Part shown: in pieces, positions 1 to 10,957 of the stretch | How the letters are laid out: each line of letters opens with the position of its first letter | Numbering within the stretch: position 1 is the first letter of the stretch | Origin: Yponomeuta sedellus | Lineage: Eukaryota; Arthropoda; Insecta; Lepidoptera; Yponomeutidae | Length of the DNA: 64,000 nucleotides | Direction of reading: 5' to 3' | Assembly: GCA_934045075.1 (NCBI GenBank) | Contig: OW203744.1 | Location: 5,258,795-5,322,794, forward strand | Program-made: the position numbers and the translations under genes | Notes under the pieces: model-generated | The model's database searches: none | What the model saw: the letters and a program-made list of their open reading frames with translations, nothing else | What the model was told of the DNA's origin: nothing

Positions 1-46
1 AAATAACTTGTAAATGGATGCTTTTGGAAATCGAGATGCTACGTAC

Positions 47-109
47 CCGTCTTATTGCAATTCTTCGTGGTGCACGGGTGAGAATGCTTCTCAAGAGTGG
101 GCTGCACGT
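47..109 (-). CDS. Shortened exon-13-like mini-exon, copy c
   Basis: A 63-bp version, one codon shorter than copies a and b, with CTTKNC instead of CTTKDC. Acceptor CCTTTCAG|AC and donor ACGG|GTACGT are kept and the phase is still 1-1. The next exon of this module would lie beyond the left edge. Confidence 0.5.
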
Positions 110-1070
110 CTGAAAGGGGCAGAAAAAATAAAATAATACAGAGTGTAAAATGCTCAAGCCTGAATTTAACCGAAAACTAATGCCAAACTGGAAACTGGAT
201 ACCAAAAAAACGCCCTGGACATCTAGAAAAAAATGTTGGCAAGTCACTTTTTTTAGTTGCTTTAAAATTTTATGACAAAGATGTCGTGAGTCATCCCATC
301 ATATCGCTTGGGTCGGCCACCACGTTTGCGATATCCGTCGCGCGGAACCCAGTCAGTCACTATTTTTGCCCACCTCTTGAGAAAAATCTAAAAAATATGT
401 TTTAGATGGAGTAGGCTTGCCCAGCACCGCATTTTCAGATAACCTTCTGAAACGTTCTGAGAAATTTCTAAAAAATCTTTTTTTAGTAGGCTTGCCCAGC
501 ACCGCATTTTCAGCCTTCTGAAAATTACTGAGAAAAATCTAAAAAATACTTTTATAAGATTAGGCTTACCCAGCTCCGCATTTTCAGATAACATTCTGAA
601 ATGTACTGAGAAAACCCTAAAGTTTTTTTTTAGATAGAGTAGGCTTGGCCAGCACTGCATTTCCAGATAACCTTCTGAAACGTTCTGAGAAAAATCTAAT
701 AAATCTTTTTTTAGATGGAGTAGACTTGCCCAGAACCGCATTTTCAGACAACTATCTAACTAGAAAAATCTGTATCTCTCTATTATAAGAAAAAAGTCAA
801 GTTTCGATCTGTGTCAACTAACGCATTGATGCGAAGCCTCAATGGAGGTTGATGTGATTTCAATATCGAGAGCTATCCAGCGTTGAGGAATAAATGAGTA
901 GTTCTTCAAAAAGTATTCTCCGCGTAACTTTCGTGGCAAAAGATTTTTTATGGAGCCTCGATTTTGTCCCACTGCTGGACAAAGGCCTCCCCTTTTCCTT
1001 TCCATTCCTCCCTGCACATGGCAGAAATAACTTGTAAATGGATGCATTTGGAAATCGAGATGCTACGTAC

Positions 1071-1136
1071 CCGTCTTATTACAGTCCTTCGTGGTGCACG
1101 GGTGAGAATGCTCTGTCTCAAGAGTGGGCTTTACGT
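1071..1136 (-). CDS. Shortened exon-13-like mini-exon, copy b
   Basis: As far as read by eye, identical in its 66 bp to copy a, displaced by exactly 1,242 bp. Intact acceptor and donor, phase 1-1, two cysteines in CTTKDC. Confidence 0.5.
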
Positions 1137-2312
1137 CTGAAAGGGGCAGAAAAAATAAAATAATACAGAGTGTTAAATGCTCAAGCCAGAAATTAACTGA
1201 AAACTAATATCAAACTGGAGACTGAATACCAAAACTACGCTGTTCTAGTTGTTTTAAAAATTATGACAATGATTTTTTATGTAGCCTTGATTATGTCCCA
1301 CTGCTGGACAAAGGCCTCCTCATTTTCCTTTCCGTTCTTCCCTGTACATGGCCACCTCTTACCAGCCTGGCAAAAATGTCGTGAGTCATCCCATCATATC
1401 GCTTGGGTCGGCTACCACGTTTGCGATATCCGTCGCGCGGAACCCAGTCAGTCACTATTTTTGCCCACCTCTCGAGAAAAATCTAAAAAATATTTTTTAG
1501 ATGGAGTAGGCTTGCCCAGCACCGCATTTTCAGATAACCTTCTGAAACGTTCTGAGAAAAATCTAAAAAATCTTTTTTTAGTAGGCTTGCCCAGCACCGC
1601 ATTTTCAGCCTTCTGAAAAGTACTGAGAAAAATCTAAAAAATATTTTTTAGATGGAGTAGGCTTGCCCAGCACCGCATTTTCAGATAAACTTCTGAAACG
1701 TTCTGAGAAAAATCTAAAAAATCTTTTTTTAGTAGGCTTGCCCAGCACCGCATTTTCAGCCTTCTGAAAAGTACTGAGAAAAATCTAAAAAATATTTTTT
1801 ATGATGGATTAGGCTTACCTAGCTCCGCATTTTCAGATAACAAAATGTACTGAGAAAACCCTAACGTTTTTTTTAGATAGAGTAGGCTTGGCCAGCACTG
1901 CATTTCCAGATAACCTTCTGAAACGTTCTGAGAAAATCTAATAAATCTTTTTTTAGATGGTGTAGGCTTGCCCAGAACCGCATTTTCAGACAACTATCTA
2001 ACTAGAAAAATCTGTATCTCTCTACTATAGGAAAAAAGTCAAGTTTCGATCTGTGTCAACTAACGCATTGATGCGAAGCCTCAATGGAGGTTGATGTGAT
2101 TTCAATATCGAGAGCTATCCAGCGATGGGGAATAAATAAGTAGTTCTTCAAAAAGTATTCTCCGCGTAACTTTCGTGGCAAAAGATTTTTTATGTAGCTT
2201 CGATAATGCCCCACTGCTGGACAAAGGCCTCCCCTTTTCCTTTCCATTCCTCACTGCACAAGGCAGAAATAACTTGTAAATGGATGCATTTGGAAATCGA
2301 GATGCTACGTAC

Positions 2313-2378
2313 CCGTCTTATTACAGTCCTTCGTGGTGCACGGGTGAGAATGCTCTGTCTCAAGAGTGGGCTTTACGT
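2313..2378 (-). CDS. Shortened exon-13-like mini-exon, copy a
   Basis: A 66-bp segment, acceptor CCTTTCAG|AC and donor ACGG|GTACGT, phase 1-1, no stop. Compared with exon 13 it keeps the first residues and the CTTKDC reactive loop but lacks the Cys1-Cys4 core, as if the middle had been deleted. It would add a two-cysteine peptide (…HSHPCTTKDCNKTG). Whether it is spliced is unknown. Confidence 0.5.
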
Positions 2379-3207
2379 CTGAAAGGGGCAGAAAAAATAA
2401 AATAATACAGAGTGTTAAATGCTCAAGCCAGAAATTAACTGAAAACTAATATCAAACTGGAGACTGGATACCAAAACAACGCTGTTCTAGTTGTTTTAAA
2501 AATTATGACAAAGATTTTTTATGTAGCCTTCATTATGTCCCACTGCTGGACAAAGACCTCCTTTTTTTCCTCTCCGTTCTTCCCTGTACATGGCCACCTC
2601 TTACCAGCCTGGCAAAAATGTCGTGAGTCATCCCACCATATCGCTTGGGTCGGCCACCACGTTTGCGATATCCGTCGCGCGGAACCCAGTCAGTCACTAT
2701 TTTTGCCCACCTCTCGAGAAAAATCTAAAAAATATTTTTTAGATGGAGTAGTCTTGCCCAGCACCGCATTTTCAGATAACGTTCTGAGAAAAATCTAAAA
2801 AATCTTTTTTTAGTAGGCTTGCCCGGCACCGCATTTTCAGCCTTCTGAAAAGTACTGAGAAAAATCTAAAAAATCTTTTTTAAGATGGATTAGGCTTACC
2901 CAGCTCCGCATTTTCAGATAACATTCTGAAATGTACTAAGAAAACCCTAAAGATTTTTTTTTTTGATAGAGTAGGCTTGGTCGGCACTGCATTTCCAAAT
3001 AACCTTCAGAAACGTTTTGAGAAAAATCTAATAAATCTTTTTTTAGATGGAGTAGGCTTGCCCAGAACCATTTTCAGACAACTAGATAAATCTCTCTATT
3101 ATAGGAAAAAAGTCGTTTCGATCTGTGTCAACTAACGCATTGATGCGAAGCCTCAATGGAGGTTGATGTAATTTCAATATAGAGAGCTATCTAGCGATGA
3201 GGAATAA

Positions 3208-3523
3208 TGTACGGGTCTCTTCCTGTATCAGAAAGGTTAGACCATACTACACCACGGGGGCAAAGTCCGGGTTCGAGGAGGGTTGTAAGACAGTGACGGG
3301 CCTTACTGTCAGAAGTTATCAAGCCTCCCATAAGGTCTAAGATATGGCTTAACGACTGCCATTACATGACAGCCGGCAACAACGGCTACAATAAGCCTTG
3401 CCTTGCAAAGTATAGAAGCGCTCGGAAAATATGCCACTAGCGGTATAGTTACGGATCGTCATCCATCCTGCACCTGACGGCGAAGTGCTTGATTCCAATC
3501 ACTCTGACTAGGCCACGAGCGCT
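3208..3523 (-). mobile_element. 5S-rRNA-headed SINE, near full length, diverged
   Basis: Member of the dispersed family whose best copies are at 17,721 and 57,837. The head (right end, minus strand) is degraded here; the body motifs 'gggccttactgtcagaagttatcaag' and 'cgttaagcc' (reverse complement) are clear. It directly abuts the end of the third tandem unit. Confidence 0.75.
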
Positions 3524-3603
3524 TGATGCGCATAAGCTAAGTAATTTACTCTAAGTATTGTTTGTTTATTCTGTTTTTTCTCGTTTATTAAATCAAAATG
3601 AGT

Positions 3604-4009
3604 AAGGGCGCTTGTAGACGTCCGTATATTTCACAGGATAACGGACCGTGTTTTTTGCCGGATTCGCGGTGATGTATGCCTTATAAAACTAGGCGCATGC
3701 TGAGACTCAGGCGACGCAGCACAGTGCAGCGCAGATTTTGTAAACCATGGTACGTTATTGAGCTACGTACGCTGTACGTGTTTACTAACAAGTCTGTTGC
3801 AATGACAGAACATTTAATTGAATTAGTTCGCTGTAAACCCTGTTTGTATGATATAAATGCATAATTTATTAAGACTATTCAAAAAAGTAATTGAAAGAGT
3901 TATTATGGATGAGAATTGCCAAGGAGTGAATAGAGCGAATAGAATAGTTGCGTCGCAGCATGCGCCTAGCCTTATCCGGTGAGAAAAACGGACGTCCACA
4001 AACGCTCTT
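3604..4009. mobile_element. Non-autonomous TIR transposon with MADF-domain remnant (Harbinger-like?)
   Basis: Inverted ends of about 35-45 bp (AAGGGCGCTTGTAGACGTCC against AAGAGCGTTTGTGGACGTCC), with further inverted similarity around GGCGCATGCTG. Inside, on the plus strand at 3,676-3,864, a short frame ends ...TEHLIELVRCKPCLYDINA, which resembles the start of a MADF (Myb/SANT-like) domain; accessory proteins of PIF/Harbinger elements carry such domains. Possible TAA target duplication. Classification is inference. Confidence 0.6.
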
Positions 4010-4026
4010 AAGGGGTTAGTCCGTAC

Positions 4027-4168
4027 CTTGTTTCACATTAGGGTCATAGTTGTCGGTTTGGCGGCAGTCATAGCGGGTACAGGAGTATATGGTACCCGTC
4101 GAGTCGCACAGGCACTTGTTACAGTACAACTGGAATTCCATGTACGGCTCACACACCCGGGGTTTTCC
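4027..4168 (-). CDS. Pacifastin exon-12 paralogue (module 3)
   Basis: Exactly the length (142 bp) and phases of exon 12. Complete six-cysteine domain: CEPYMEFQLYC, CNKCLC core, CTRYDC loop with Arg P1. No stop or frameshift. Acceptor CCAG|GGA lacks the extra TAG of the main-gene copy; donor CAAG|GTACGG. The tail after Cys6 differs and lacks the RRRR site. A TIR element with a MADF remnant ends about 18 bp beyond the donor. Confidence 0.72.
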
Positions 4169-5416
4169 CTGGATACAGCTCGTGTGTTATTACGCAATAA
4201 GTGGCTCCATGATATGTATTTTCGGAATGATGGAACTGTCATCCGATTTCCGCTAAAAACGGCCAATAACAGCCGTTTTTAGAATCGATTAAAGTTCTAG
4301 TCTATTGATGCACGTGGAACATTTTAAAACAGTAGGTAACAATAAATTATATCTATTTATTACGTAATTTTACGCACAGTAGTTAATATTGCGGGCAGAT
4401 GCTGGCTGAAAACATGGCGCTACAGTACTCATGCGGGGAGGGCTATGTCCAGCAGTGGACAAGTATAGCCTGATGATGATGAATTATTCATCATTCAGGT
4501 ATTGTCCTTACTTAAGCCATCATAGTATATTTTTGGTATACTCGTATTGGTTGACCCATTCCCATTTTAGTTGCATGGTATCTTAGCAAATATGAGTTTT
4601 ACATACAATGTGTAAAAGCCAAATTCGAACAGGTAGAGTAGGAAGTATCATGAGACGTTGATAAATGTTTTCTAATATATTAAATGTCCGTAACACGCTC
4701 GACCTATGGTTATTTATAAGATTTTTGTAATTTTGCCCTGATTTCGTTTGTCTATGTTTAAGAAAATAAAAAACAATTTTTCATTTCGTATACTCGAAAG
4801 TAGTGTTGTTTTGATCTGATTATTGGGTGAAAAATGCTGCTTCCCTCTACAGGGAGGGAAAAACTCATACAAATTACTTCCCATCTAAGGGCGGGAATGA
4901 ACCTTAAAAATATAACTACTGTCAGTCATAAATATGCTTTTAAAAAAACTAATTAAAAAAATGCAGCGGCCATGTGAGTTTCTAAGCAGCCAGTGTGAAC
5001 TTAGCACAAATTTCTAAGCGGAATAAGCCGTAACAATTATGCGGCGAGTTCCATAATTAAGATTTAAATCGGTGACATGAATTGGCGGGATACTAATCTG
5101 TTATATGTATCTGTGATGGAATATTAAAAGTGAGTTTTTATTTTCCTCATATTTGAAATGAAAAGTAGAGTATTTAACACGGGTAAAAGAATCAATTCCT
5201 ACTCAGACTATAGTCTAAATACCTCGGGAATTGATTAACAATCTAATATTTCGTTGCCCCATCTTTTTTCAATAGTATTGCATACCTAATTATTATTAGT
5301 AGTAGTAATAGTATTGCATTCCGTACCTAATACATGGTCATAGCGATATTAAAAAATACTGATATTACCGTTGTTCCAGCCTTTTTTTGCCGAACTTTTC
5401 TTAGTAGTGATGAATT
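4027..5416 (-). CDS. Partial pacifastin paralogue (module 3): microexon and exon-12 copy
   Basis: Two segments in the same order as the main gene's exons 11-12: 5416-5369 (48 bp, ATTTTCAG|AAT to ACG|GTAATA) and 4168-4027 (142 bp, CCAG|GGA to CAAG|GTACGG). Both are open, phases 0-0 and 0-1. Three shortened exon-13-like pieces follow at 2.3, 1.1 and 0.05 kb in matching phase 1-1, so a transcript could run on past the left edge of the window. No upstream start was seen; this may be a fragment, or alternative 3' exons of a larger gene. Confidence 0.6.
4391..4482 (+). mobile_element. Non-LTR (RTE-like) retrotransposon 3' tail
   Basis: 'ggctatgtccagcagtggac' followed by 'tagcctgatgatgatga': the conserved 3' end and TGA-rich tail of a widespread lepidopteran LINE. 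Related tails lie at 8,223, 13,561 and (inverted) 56,086. Confidence 0.7.
4780..5235. repeat. Dispersed repeat, partner of 41,150-41,690
   Basis: Collinear with the inner part of the TIR element at 41.1-42.3 kb; shared landmarks include 'agtagtgttgttttgatctg' and 'ggccatgtgagtttctaagc'. No coding capacity. The outer TIRs are not recognisable here. Confidence 0.7.
5369..5416 (-). CDS. Microexon copy (module 3), 48 bp
   Basis: Begins N-S-S-L-L-R-K-V-R and continues basic (QKK) to ...GTT; splice sites match the 39-bp microexon of the main gene. Phase 0-0. Confidence 0.58.
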
Positions 5417-5451
5417 CTGAAAATAAAAATATAGGTATTAAGAACATGAAA

Positions 5452-5652
5452 TAACATTAACATTCACATACAGGCACATATATTGCTTCTGGCCCCACTC
5501 TAAGATACCCTGTGTCGTGGGAACCAGAAACGACGACATCAAAAACATGTAAACATTGAAGACCGAGGGTTTTTAGTCCCCAGCAGGCGTTCGAACCCGG
5601 AACCTCTTGTATGTTAGATAGATGTGCTACTGCTGCCCTACAGAGGTCGTCG
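5452..5652 (-). mobile_element. tRNA-headed SINE (family B), minus copy
   Basis: Contains the B-box-like 'ggcgttcgaacccggaac' and the body 'accctgtgtcgtgggaacc', inverted relative to the copy at 61,164-61,375. A tRNA-like head followed by a shared non-tRNA body marks a SINE rather than a tRNA gene. Confidence 0.7.
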
Positions 5653-5676
5653 TATTACAGAAGTGAACTAAAAAAA

Positions 5677-6193
5677 CCGGCCAAGTGCGAGTCAGACTCG
5701 CGCACCGAGGGTTCCGTACAAACCTGTATTATAGACCTGAGTATTTGGTATGAATTTCAATTTAATACCTCTACGCGTTTATGAGGAAATGGGTAGTAAG
5801 TTTAAAATTATTAAAAAAAAATATATTATGTGATGTAACTAAAAATTTATGGTTTTCGTAATTTTTCCTTTATCTATGCTATAAGACGTTGCTTCGTACC
5901 AAATTTCAAGATTCTGAGTTCACGGGAAGCACCCTGTAGGTTTTGATTCCCTTGCAAGTGTCGAAAATTTGCGGCATAAACGGCTGTATCTTTTGATTGC
6001 GTTGGCTTAGAAGTTTGATTTTTTCATAGCTTCAAGAGACAGTAGACCTGAGTAATTGATATAAATTTCAGCTTCATACCTCCACGCGTTCCTGAGAAAA
6101 AGGGTCTTGACAGACGGACGGACGGACAGACGGACAACAAAGTGATCCTATAAGGGTTCCGTTTTTTCCTTTTGAGGTACGGAACCCTAAAAA
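5677..6193. mobile_element. Common insect repeat with GGTTCCGTAC/GTACGGAACC ends
   Basis: Starts 'ccggccaagtgcgagtc...gggttccgtac', passes a 'gacagacggacggacggac' block and ends 'gaggtacggaaccctaaaaa'. The ends are short inverted repeats. No protein coding; a decayed end of a relative may be at 8,455-8,508. Confidence 0.65.
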
Positions 6194-6494
6194 CTCGAGA
6201 AACTTGGATAAAAAAAGGCCGAAGCTCGCCTTTGCTTTTCAAAACCACATTTGTGCAATTGGCAGAGAAAAACAAGCTAAGAAACTTACCTGCTCATTTC
6301 TTAATTTGTTTATACATTCTGGGACCGTACTTGACGGTAAACATTCTACGGCTGAAACAAAACAGGTGAATTATAGACACAAGATAAACGGAGTAACAAA
6401 AAACTAATGGTTTTTTGTTTAAAGTAATGGTTATAACATTCGATAAATAATTTGATTAAATAGCTTTGTCTTTGCTTGGGCCTACGCAACGAAA

Positions 6495-7421
6495 ATGGAA
6501 TTAAGTCGAAAAGATTTTAGAGCGATGATTTTTTATGATTTTAAAAGTATATCACCGATCCTATCTCTGCGCAAAACTCTGCCGCGAGAATTTCGTGAAG
6601 GGCGGCCTTCAACTGCGACAGCGGAGCAGAAGCGGGCTCGCGTGGAATGGTGCTCACAGATGCTACTAAAGAAAGACCACGGACATTCTAATCCTGTTTA
6701 TGACATTGTCACAGGAGACGACACGTGGATTTATTGTTTTAAACCCGAAAAAAAAACAGCAATCGTGGGAACGGGTGTTTGAAAATGAGAACAGGGAGCC
6801 AATTCTCACTTCATTAGCAAATAAGTCGCATACGACTTCAAGGCTTATGACTTGGAATTCCACGTAATAAGTCGAGCGACAGCCAAAATCTGTATTCTGA
6901 ACGCCGTGCTAGATTGAATTCGAATGAGAAAATCAAGTGTCTAATCATTCTTTCGAGTTATCTTATCTTATTTTCATGCGACAAAATATGTCTAAGCATT
7001 CGAATATTTTGCGTATACGCTTTCAATTCGCATGGGTGAGAATCGCCCCCCCAGGCCAACAAAAGTGAGGCAGGCGATAAACGTTGGAAAAAAATTATCG
7101 CTTTTTTTTCTCAGCTACAGGTCCCATCTGTACAATTCCACCTGAAGATCAAAAGAGTGTTAATGCCGAGTGGTATTCTAACATTTGTTCACCCAGGGCT
7201 TTAGAAACAGTTCAGAAATTCGAAACAGCCGCGTTCTCCTGCATCATGACAACGCTTCTTCACACACGGCCAAAACAAAGTCATTTTTAGCTTCCGAAAA
7301 AGTACAACTCCTCACTCATTCTGCGCATAGCCCCAACCTAGCACCCTGTGATTTCTGTATTTTCCCCAAAATCGAAGATTTGTTTAAAGGTTCACTTTTA
7401 CCAACTCCGAAGAGGCAGTGA
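6495..7421 (+). pseudogene. Mariner-family transposase, broken
   Basis: Reads MELSRKDFRAMIFYDFKS at the start (mariner N-terminus), GDDTWIYCFKPE (first catalytic Asp), HHDNASSHTA (second Asp) and SPNLAPCDF (third Asp of the D,D34D triad), but in different frames with stops. About 200 bp of unrelated sequence (roughly 6,870-7,080) interrupts the middle. Once encoded a cut-and-paste transposase; now inactive. Confidence 0.85.
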
Positions 7422-7800
7422 TAGCGTTCAATCAGCTCGTAGAAAAGGTTTCATGATTACATGATAAGGCAGTCTTTACATGACTGCTTGTGCTTGACAG
7501 ATTACGTTGCCTCAATCGCCTAAAACTAAGTTAACTGCAACATTAACACAAGGCTTTCCTGTGTACCTATATTTTTTACTTGTTTTTTCAAAGTATAAGC
7601 TGTAAGATCTCCAAATGTAAAAATCAGGATGAAAGTAAAACACAACATTTTTCCGGTGCTTTTAACGACAAACAGGCCAATAATGAGAAATATTTCCTTT
7701 ACAATTGCAATTAGAAACAATAAAATAAATATTAGTTTCAGTTAATTGTTAACGAATCGACTTGAAATAAAATGCGTTTCAAATGGATTGCGAAATATTA

Positions 7801-7974
7801 AGCTGGGTACTGACCAACGTCACGAGGTGTAACGTAACATGTTACACAGCCAGCATTCATGGTGTCGGTACGTAGTGTCACGGCGAAACCAGCGAGTGTG
7901 CAGCAGTCTGAGTGCTCCACCCGGCTGTAGGCGAAATTTACATTACACCTCGTAACATTGGTCAGTGCCCGGCT
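7801..7974. mobile_element. MITE, 174 bp, ~30-bp TIRs
   Basis: Left end AGCTGGGTACTGACCAACGT and right end (inverted) AGCCGGGCACTGACCAATGT, both continuing to GAGGTGTAA. No coding capacity. Confidence 0.75.
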
Positions 7975-8035
7975 TTAGATTTTATGGTTCTTACTAGCTG
8001 GCCCGGCGACTTCGTACCGCCTCAATATCGGGAGC

Positions 8036-8184
8036 CAAGTCCGGGTACTCTCAGAAATTATCAAGCCGCGCATAAGGCCTTTGACATGGTTTAACGACTG
8101 CCATTAGCTGGCAATCAGCACCAACGGCTAAACGTGGCTTGCGAAGCGCTCGGAAAAAACGCTTTTACCGGCAGTCACGGTATG
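8036..8184 (-). mobile_element. 5S-headed SINE fragment
   Basis: Body fragment of the SINE family ('ttatcaagccgcgcataagg', 'ccattagctggcaatcagc', 'cgaagcgctcgg'). Head and tail are missing. Confidence 0.65.
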
Positions 8185-8222
8185 ATGAGTTTTAATAAAA
8201 CAAAAGTTATACAAACTGCACG

Positions 8223-8316
8223 TAGATGCTGGATGCGGCAAGCTGAAGACAGGGCGCTATGGCGCTCATTAGGGGAGGGCTTTGTCCAGCAGTGGACTAA
8301 TATAGTCTGACGATGA
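8223..8316 (+). mobile_element. Non-LTR (RTE-like) 3' tail
   Basis: 'gatgcggcaagctgaagaca' to 'tttgtccagcagtggac'; nearly the same as the tail at 13,561-13,651. Confidence 0.7.
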
Positions 8317-8597
8317 AACAAAACTTTCAAGGGTGATAGTAAGATTTTTTTAAAGAAAAAAATCGTTTTATCGACGTAGTTAATATTTATATCTACGTAT
8401 GCCAAGTTTTGGCTCTCTGGTACATATCGTATAGGTACTAAGCAGCGGACAAACAGACGGCTATGGTGAAACTATAAGGGTTCCTTGTTGATTACTGAAC
8501 CCTAAAAATCGGATGCAGTCCTCTCGATTAGGCTTTACTCTTTACCAATGACATGAGCTCAATATGCTGCAGAGTAAAAGCCTTTCTACCCTGCGGT

Positions 8598-8730
8598 CGA
8601 GATGCGATGAAGTCGATTACAGCGCGAATCCGACCAAATTTAGTAGTCCCAAAGTATCTCGCACGAAAAAGGGTTCTTGTGCCTACTGCACTTATATGGA
8701 TTGGCGCTGTAATCAATTTCTTGCATCTCG
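8598..8730. repeat. Imperfect inverted repeat
   Basis: Arms share CGAGATGC and GATTACAGCGC on the two strands; about 33-bp arms with several mismatches. Possibly a small MITE. Confidence 0.5.
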
Positions 8731-9082
8731 GAACGCACCCCTAGACGATCGGAAAAACCTACCGACCAAGATCATCTCAGTCGCTAAGATATTCGTTCCA
8801 CACGGTCGGACGACTTGTCAGTTCTCCCCGTCTCTCAAAGGGTAAACACGTTAATTACGATGGCTCCTAAGCATCAAAAGGTTGGTCTAACAATGACCTT
8901 ATTATGCCTGAGTGAAATCTCCCTTTAAAATCTCCCAGGCTTGGGATTTCTGTCTTGATACCCGTCGCACCTAATGTCCTAGAGACATATTAATTCTGTG
9001 TACGAGTATATTGATATGAATTCCGTCAACACCTTCCGCTCGCGGCGCTCACTTTTACTACTTTCAAAATGCGAATCCTTTG

Positions 9083-9350
9083 GTGTGCTGGTCCCAACAC
9101 TTATGTATGGTAGCGAAACTTGGGTGTAGCAGAAGATGCAAGAAAGTAGAAGTAATGCAGTAGAAATGAGGTCTTTGAGAAGTATGTGTGATGTTACTTT
9201 GATTGAAACTTGACAGGATACACAATAGTCTGATTAGAGAACGTTGTGGACTGAAAGAGGATGTAGTGACTAGAATTTATTGAGAAAGGAATGTTGCGTT
9301 GGTTTGGACATCTGGAGAGGATGAAGGAAGAAAGATTGACAAAACAAATA
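9083..9350 (+). pseudogene. LINE reverse transcriptase, C-terminal fragment
   Basis: Conceptual translation LVPTLMYGSETWV-stop-QKM...AVEMRSLRSMCDVTL, then a stretch still recognisable as MLRWFGHLERMKEERLTKQI despite changes. This is the typical end of a non-LTR reverse transcriptase. At least three stops; inactive. Confidence 0.72.
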
Positions 9351-9354
9351 TATA

Positions 9355-9930
9355 GATAGATAGAGAACACTTTATTGCACAACCAGAAAAATACTACAAC
9401 CATGATTCTTAAATCTAAGTAATGTTATACAATTGGCGGTCTTATCGCTAAGAGCGATCTCTTCCAGACAACCTTTCTACTGCGAATGTGAGTGGAAGGA
9501 CAGGTAAAGGAGGTCCCAGGCGGACATACATCGACCAAATAGGGAATGTATTGTAATGGGACGATAAAAAGTAGCCGGAACGTTGTTGAAGCGAAGGTGA
9601 TCTGTCAGGATCGTGGATGGTGGCAGCCCCTGGTCTCTGCCTACCCCTCTGGGATACATGCGTGAGGTTATGTATGTATGCGAATCCATTCCACTTGTTC
9701 GCAGTATATGATAGACATATATACATCCACACGCAGCGTTCCACACGATCCATCCGACTACCGACACAGACTGTGGTGATGGATACGCTTCGTGCCAAGG
9801 CAGTTGCAACCCCACCAAATATTCGGTCAATCAACCCGGTTCCACACGTTCCATTTCTAAACCAATCCGGCCAAGGTTACCTTGATCGGATCGTTTATCC
9901 GATCGTCTGGAAGGCCTTTTAATCACTCAT
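9355..9930 (-). mobile_element. LINE 3' region with GATA-type tail, minus orientation
   Basis: The low-coordinate edge carries 'atagatagatagagaacact', 'ttattgcac' and 'tggcggtcttatcgctaaga', the 3' tail shared with 30,739, 42,325 and 52,340. Frames up to 9,834 (for example ...GPPLPVLPLTFAVERLSGR) look like decayed LINE sequence; family not identified. Confidence 0.55.
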
Positions 9931-10033
9931 TCTGTGCGCTATACGTAAAGTGAACTTTGATGGGGCGATAGTAAGTAATAATATTTCGCGATACTCATCC
10001 ATAGTTATGCGGTCGGGTCTAAATGATAACTAA

Positions 10034-10238
10034 GAGATTGTCTGTTAGCTTTTAGAGTATACCCCGGATTATAGAGTATACTATCGGACAGAAACGGATA
10101 TATTCGGTAATACAAATATCGGAAATGATATGACACTTAATTTTGAACTCAGAACTCGATCACCAGTACCAAAACCGGCGAAAACCGAAGCCTACTCTAG
10201 AGCCCGAGATATATTCTAAAAGCTAACAGACTATAATT
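10034..10238. mobile_element. Short MITE-like inverted repeat
   Basis: Arms GATTGTCTGTTAGCTTTTAG and AATTATAGTCTGTTAGCTTT face each other about 150 bp apart. Confidence 0.6.
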
Positions 10239-10520
10239 TACCTTTTACCTAATACATAATTGCGGTTACACCCTTTTAATTTAGAACTATGATAGTAAGT
10301 GATAACGTAATTGATGGTTGGACTTAGACCTAAAAATTCGTCACCCACCAAATTCCAATCGTCTCTCAAATTATCATGGATTGAAATTGCTCAGGAGTTC
10401 TAGTAATAAAAATGACTGGCTGGAATCTGAACGGTATCACTATGAACGAAATCGCAGGTTAAAAAAATAGAGGGATGCCACGGATATCCATAATATTTTA
10501 TCTGTGATCCATAAGCGATA

Positions 10521-10873
10521 GAAGTGCTCGTCGCCAGGTTGAACAGAGTGATTGGAATCAATAACTTGAGTTAAGCAACAACAGGCGCGGTCATGGGCGA
10601 CCGTCCCGTGACTACCTCTAGTGGCAATTTGTCCGAGCGCTTCCGTGCTCTACGAGGCACGTTAAGCCGTTGGTGCCGGCTGTCATGTAATGGCAATCGT
10701 TAAGTCATGTCAGGCGCCTTATGGGCGGCTTGAGAACTTCTGGAAGTAAGACTGTCTTACAATCCTCAACCAACACGAACTTGGCCCCCGTGGTGGAGTT
10801 CGGTCTAACCTTCCTATGATACAGGAAGAGACCCGTGCCTCAGCAGCGGAGACATACAAGGGTTGATATCGAT
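10521..10873 (+). mobile_element. 5S-headed SINE, plus copy
   Basis: Full-length-like copy: 'gagtgattggaatcaataac', 'gttaagcaacaacaggcgcg' then 'gggcgaccgtcccgtgac' (all 5S rRNA-like), body, and tail 'catacaagggttgatatcg'. Confidence 0.82.
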
Positions 10874-10957
10874 CCATAAGCAGGACCCAGCGAATGCGAA
10901 ACAAGGTTTTGGTGGTTGATTTGGTTTATTAGTCGACGTATTCCCGGAAGATAATGA

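Larger units (their letters stand above)
1..3207. repeat. Higher-order tandem repeat: three 1.0-1.24-kb units with internal ~76-bp subrepeats
   Basis: Unit starts (aaataacttgtaaatgg) at 1, 1,025 and 2,267; the first unit lacks about 218 bp. Each holds the mini-exon, a stretch ending 'ccactgctggacaaaggcctcc' (a common lepidopteran repeat phrase), then five to seven subrepeats containing 'taggcttgcccagcaccgc' spaced 75-78 bp (for example 1,506, 1,581, 1,657, 1,732), then a conserved tail. Open frames here are repeat shadows. Confidence 0.88.

Noticed and set aside
9448..9834. A 128-residue host protein
   Set aside because: Overlapping frames of similar length and position next to a LINE tail; more likely decayed LINE sequence.
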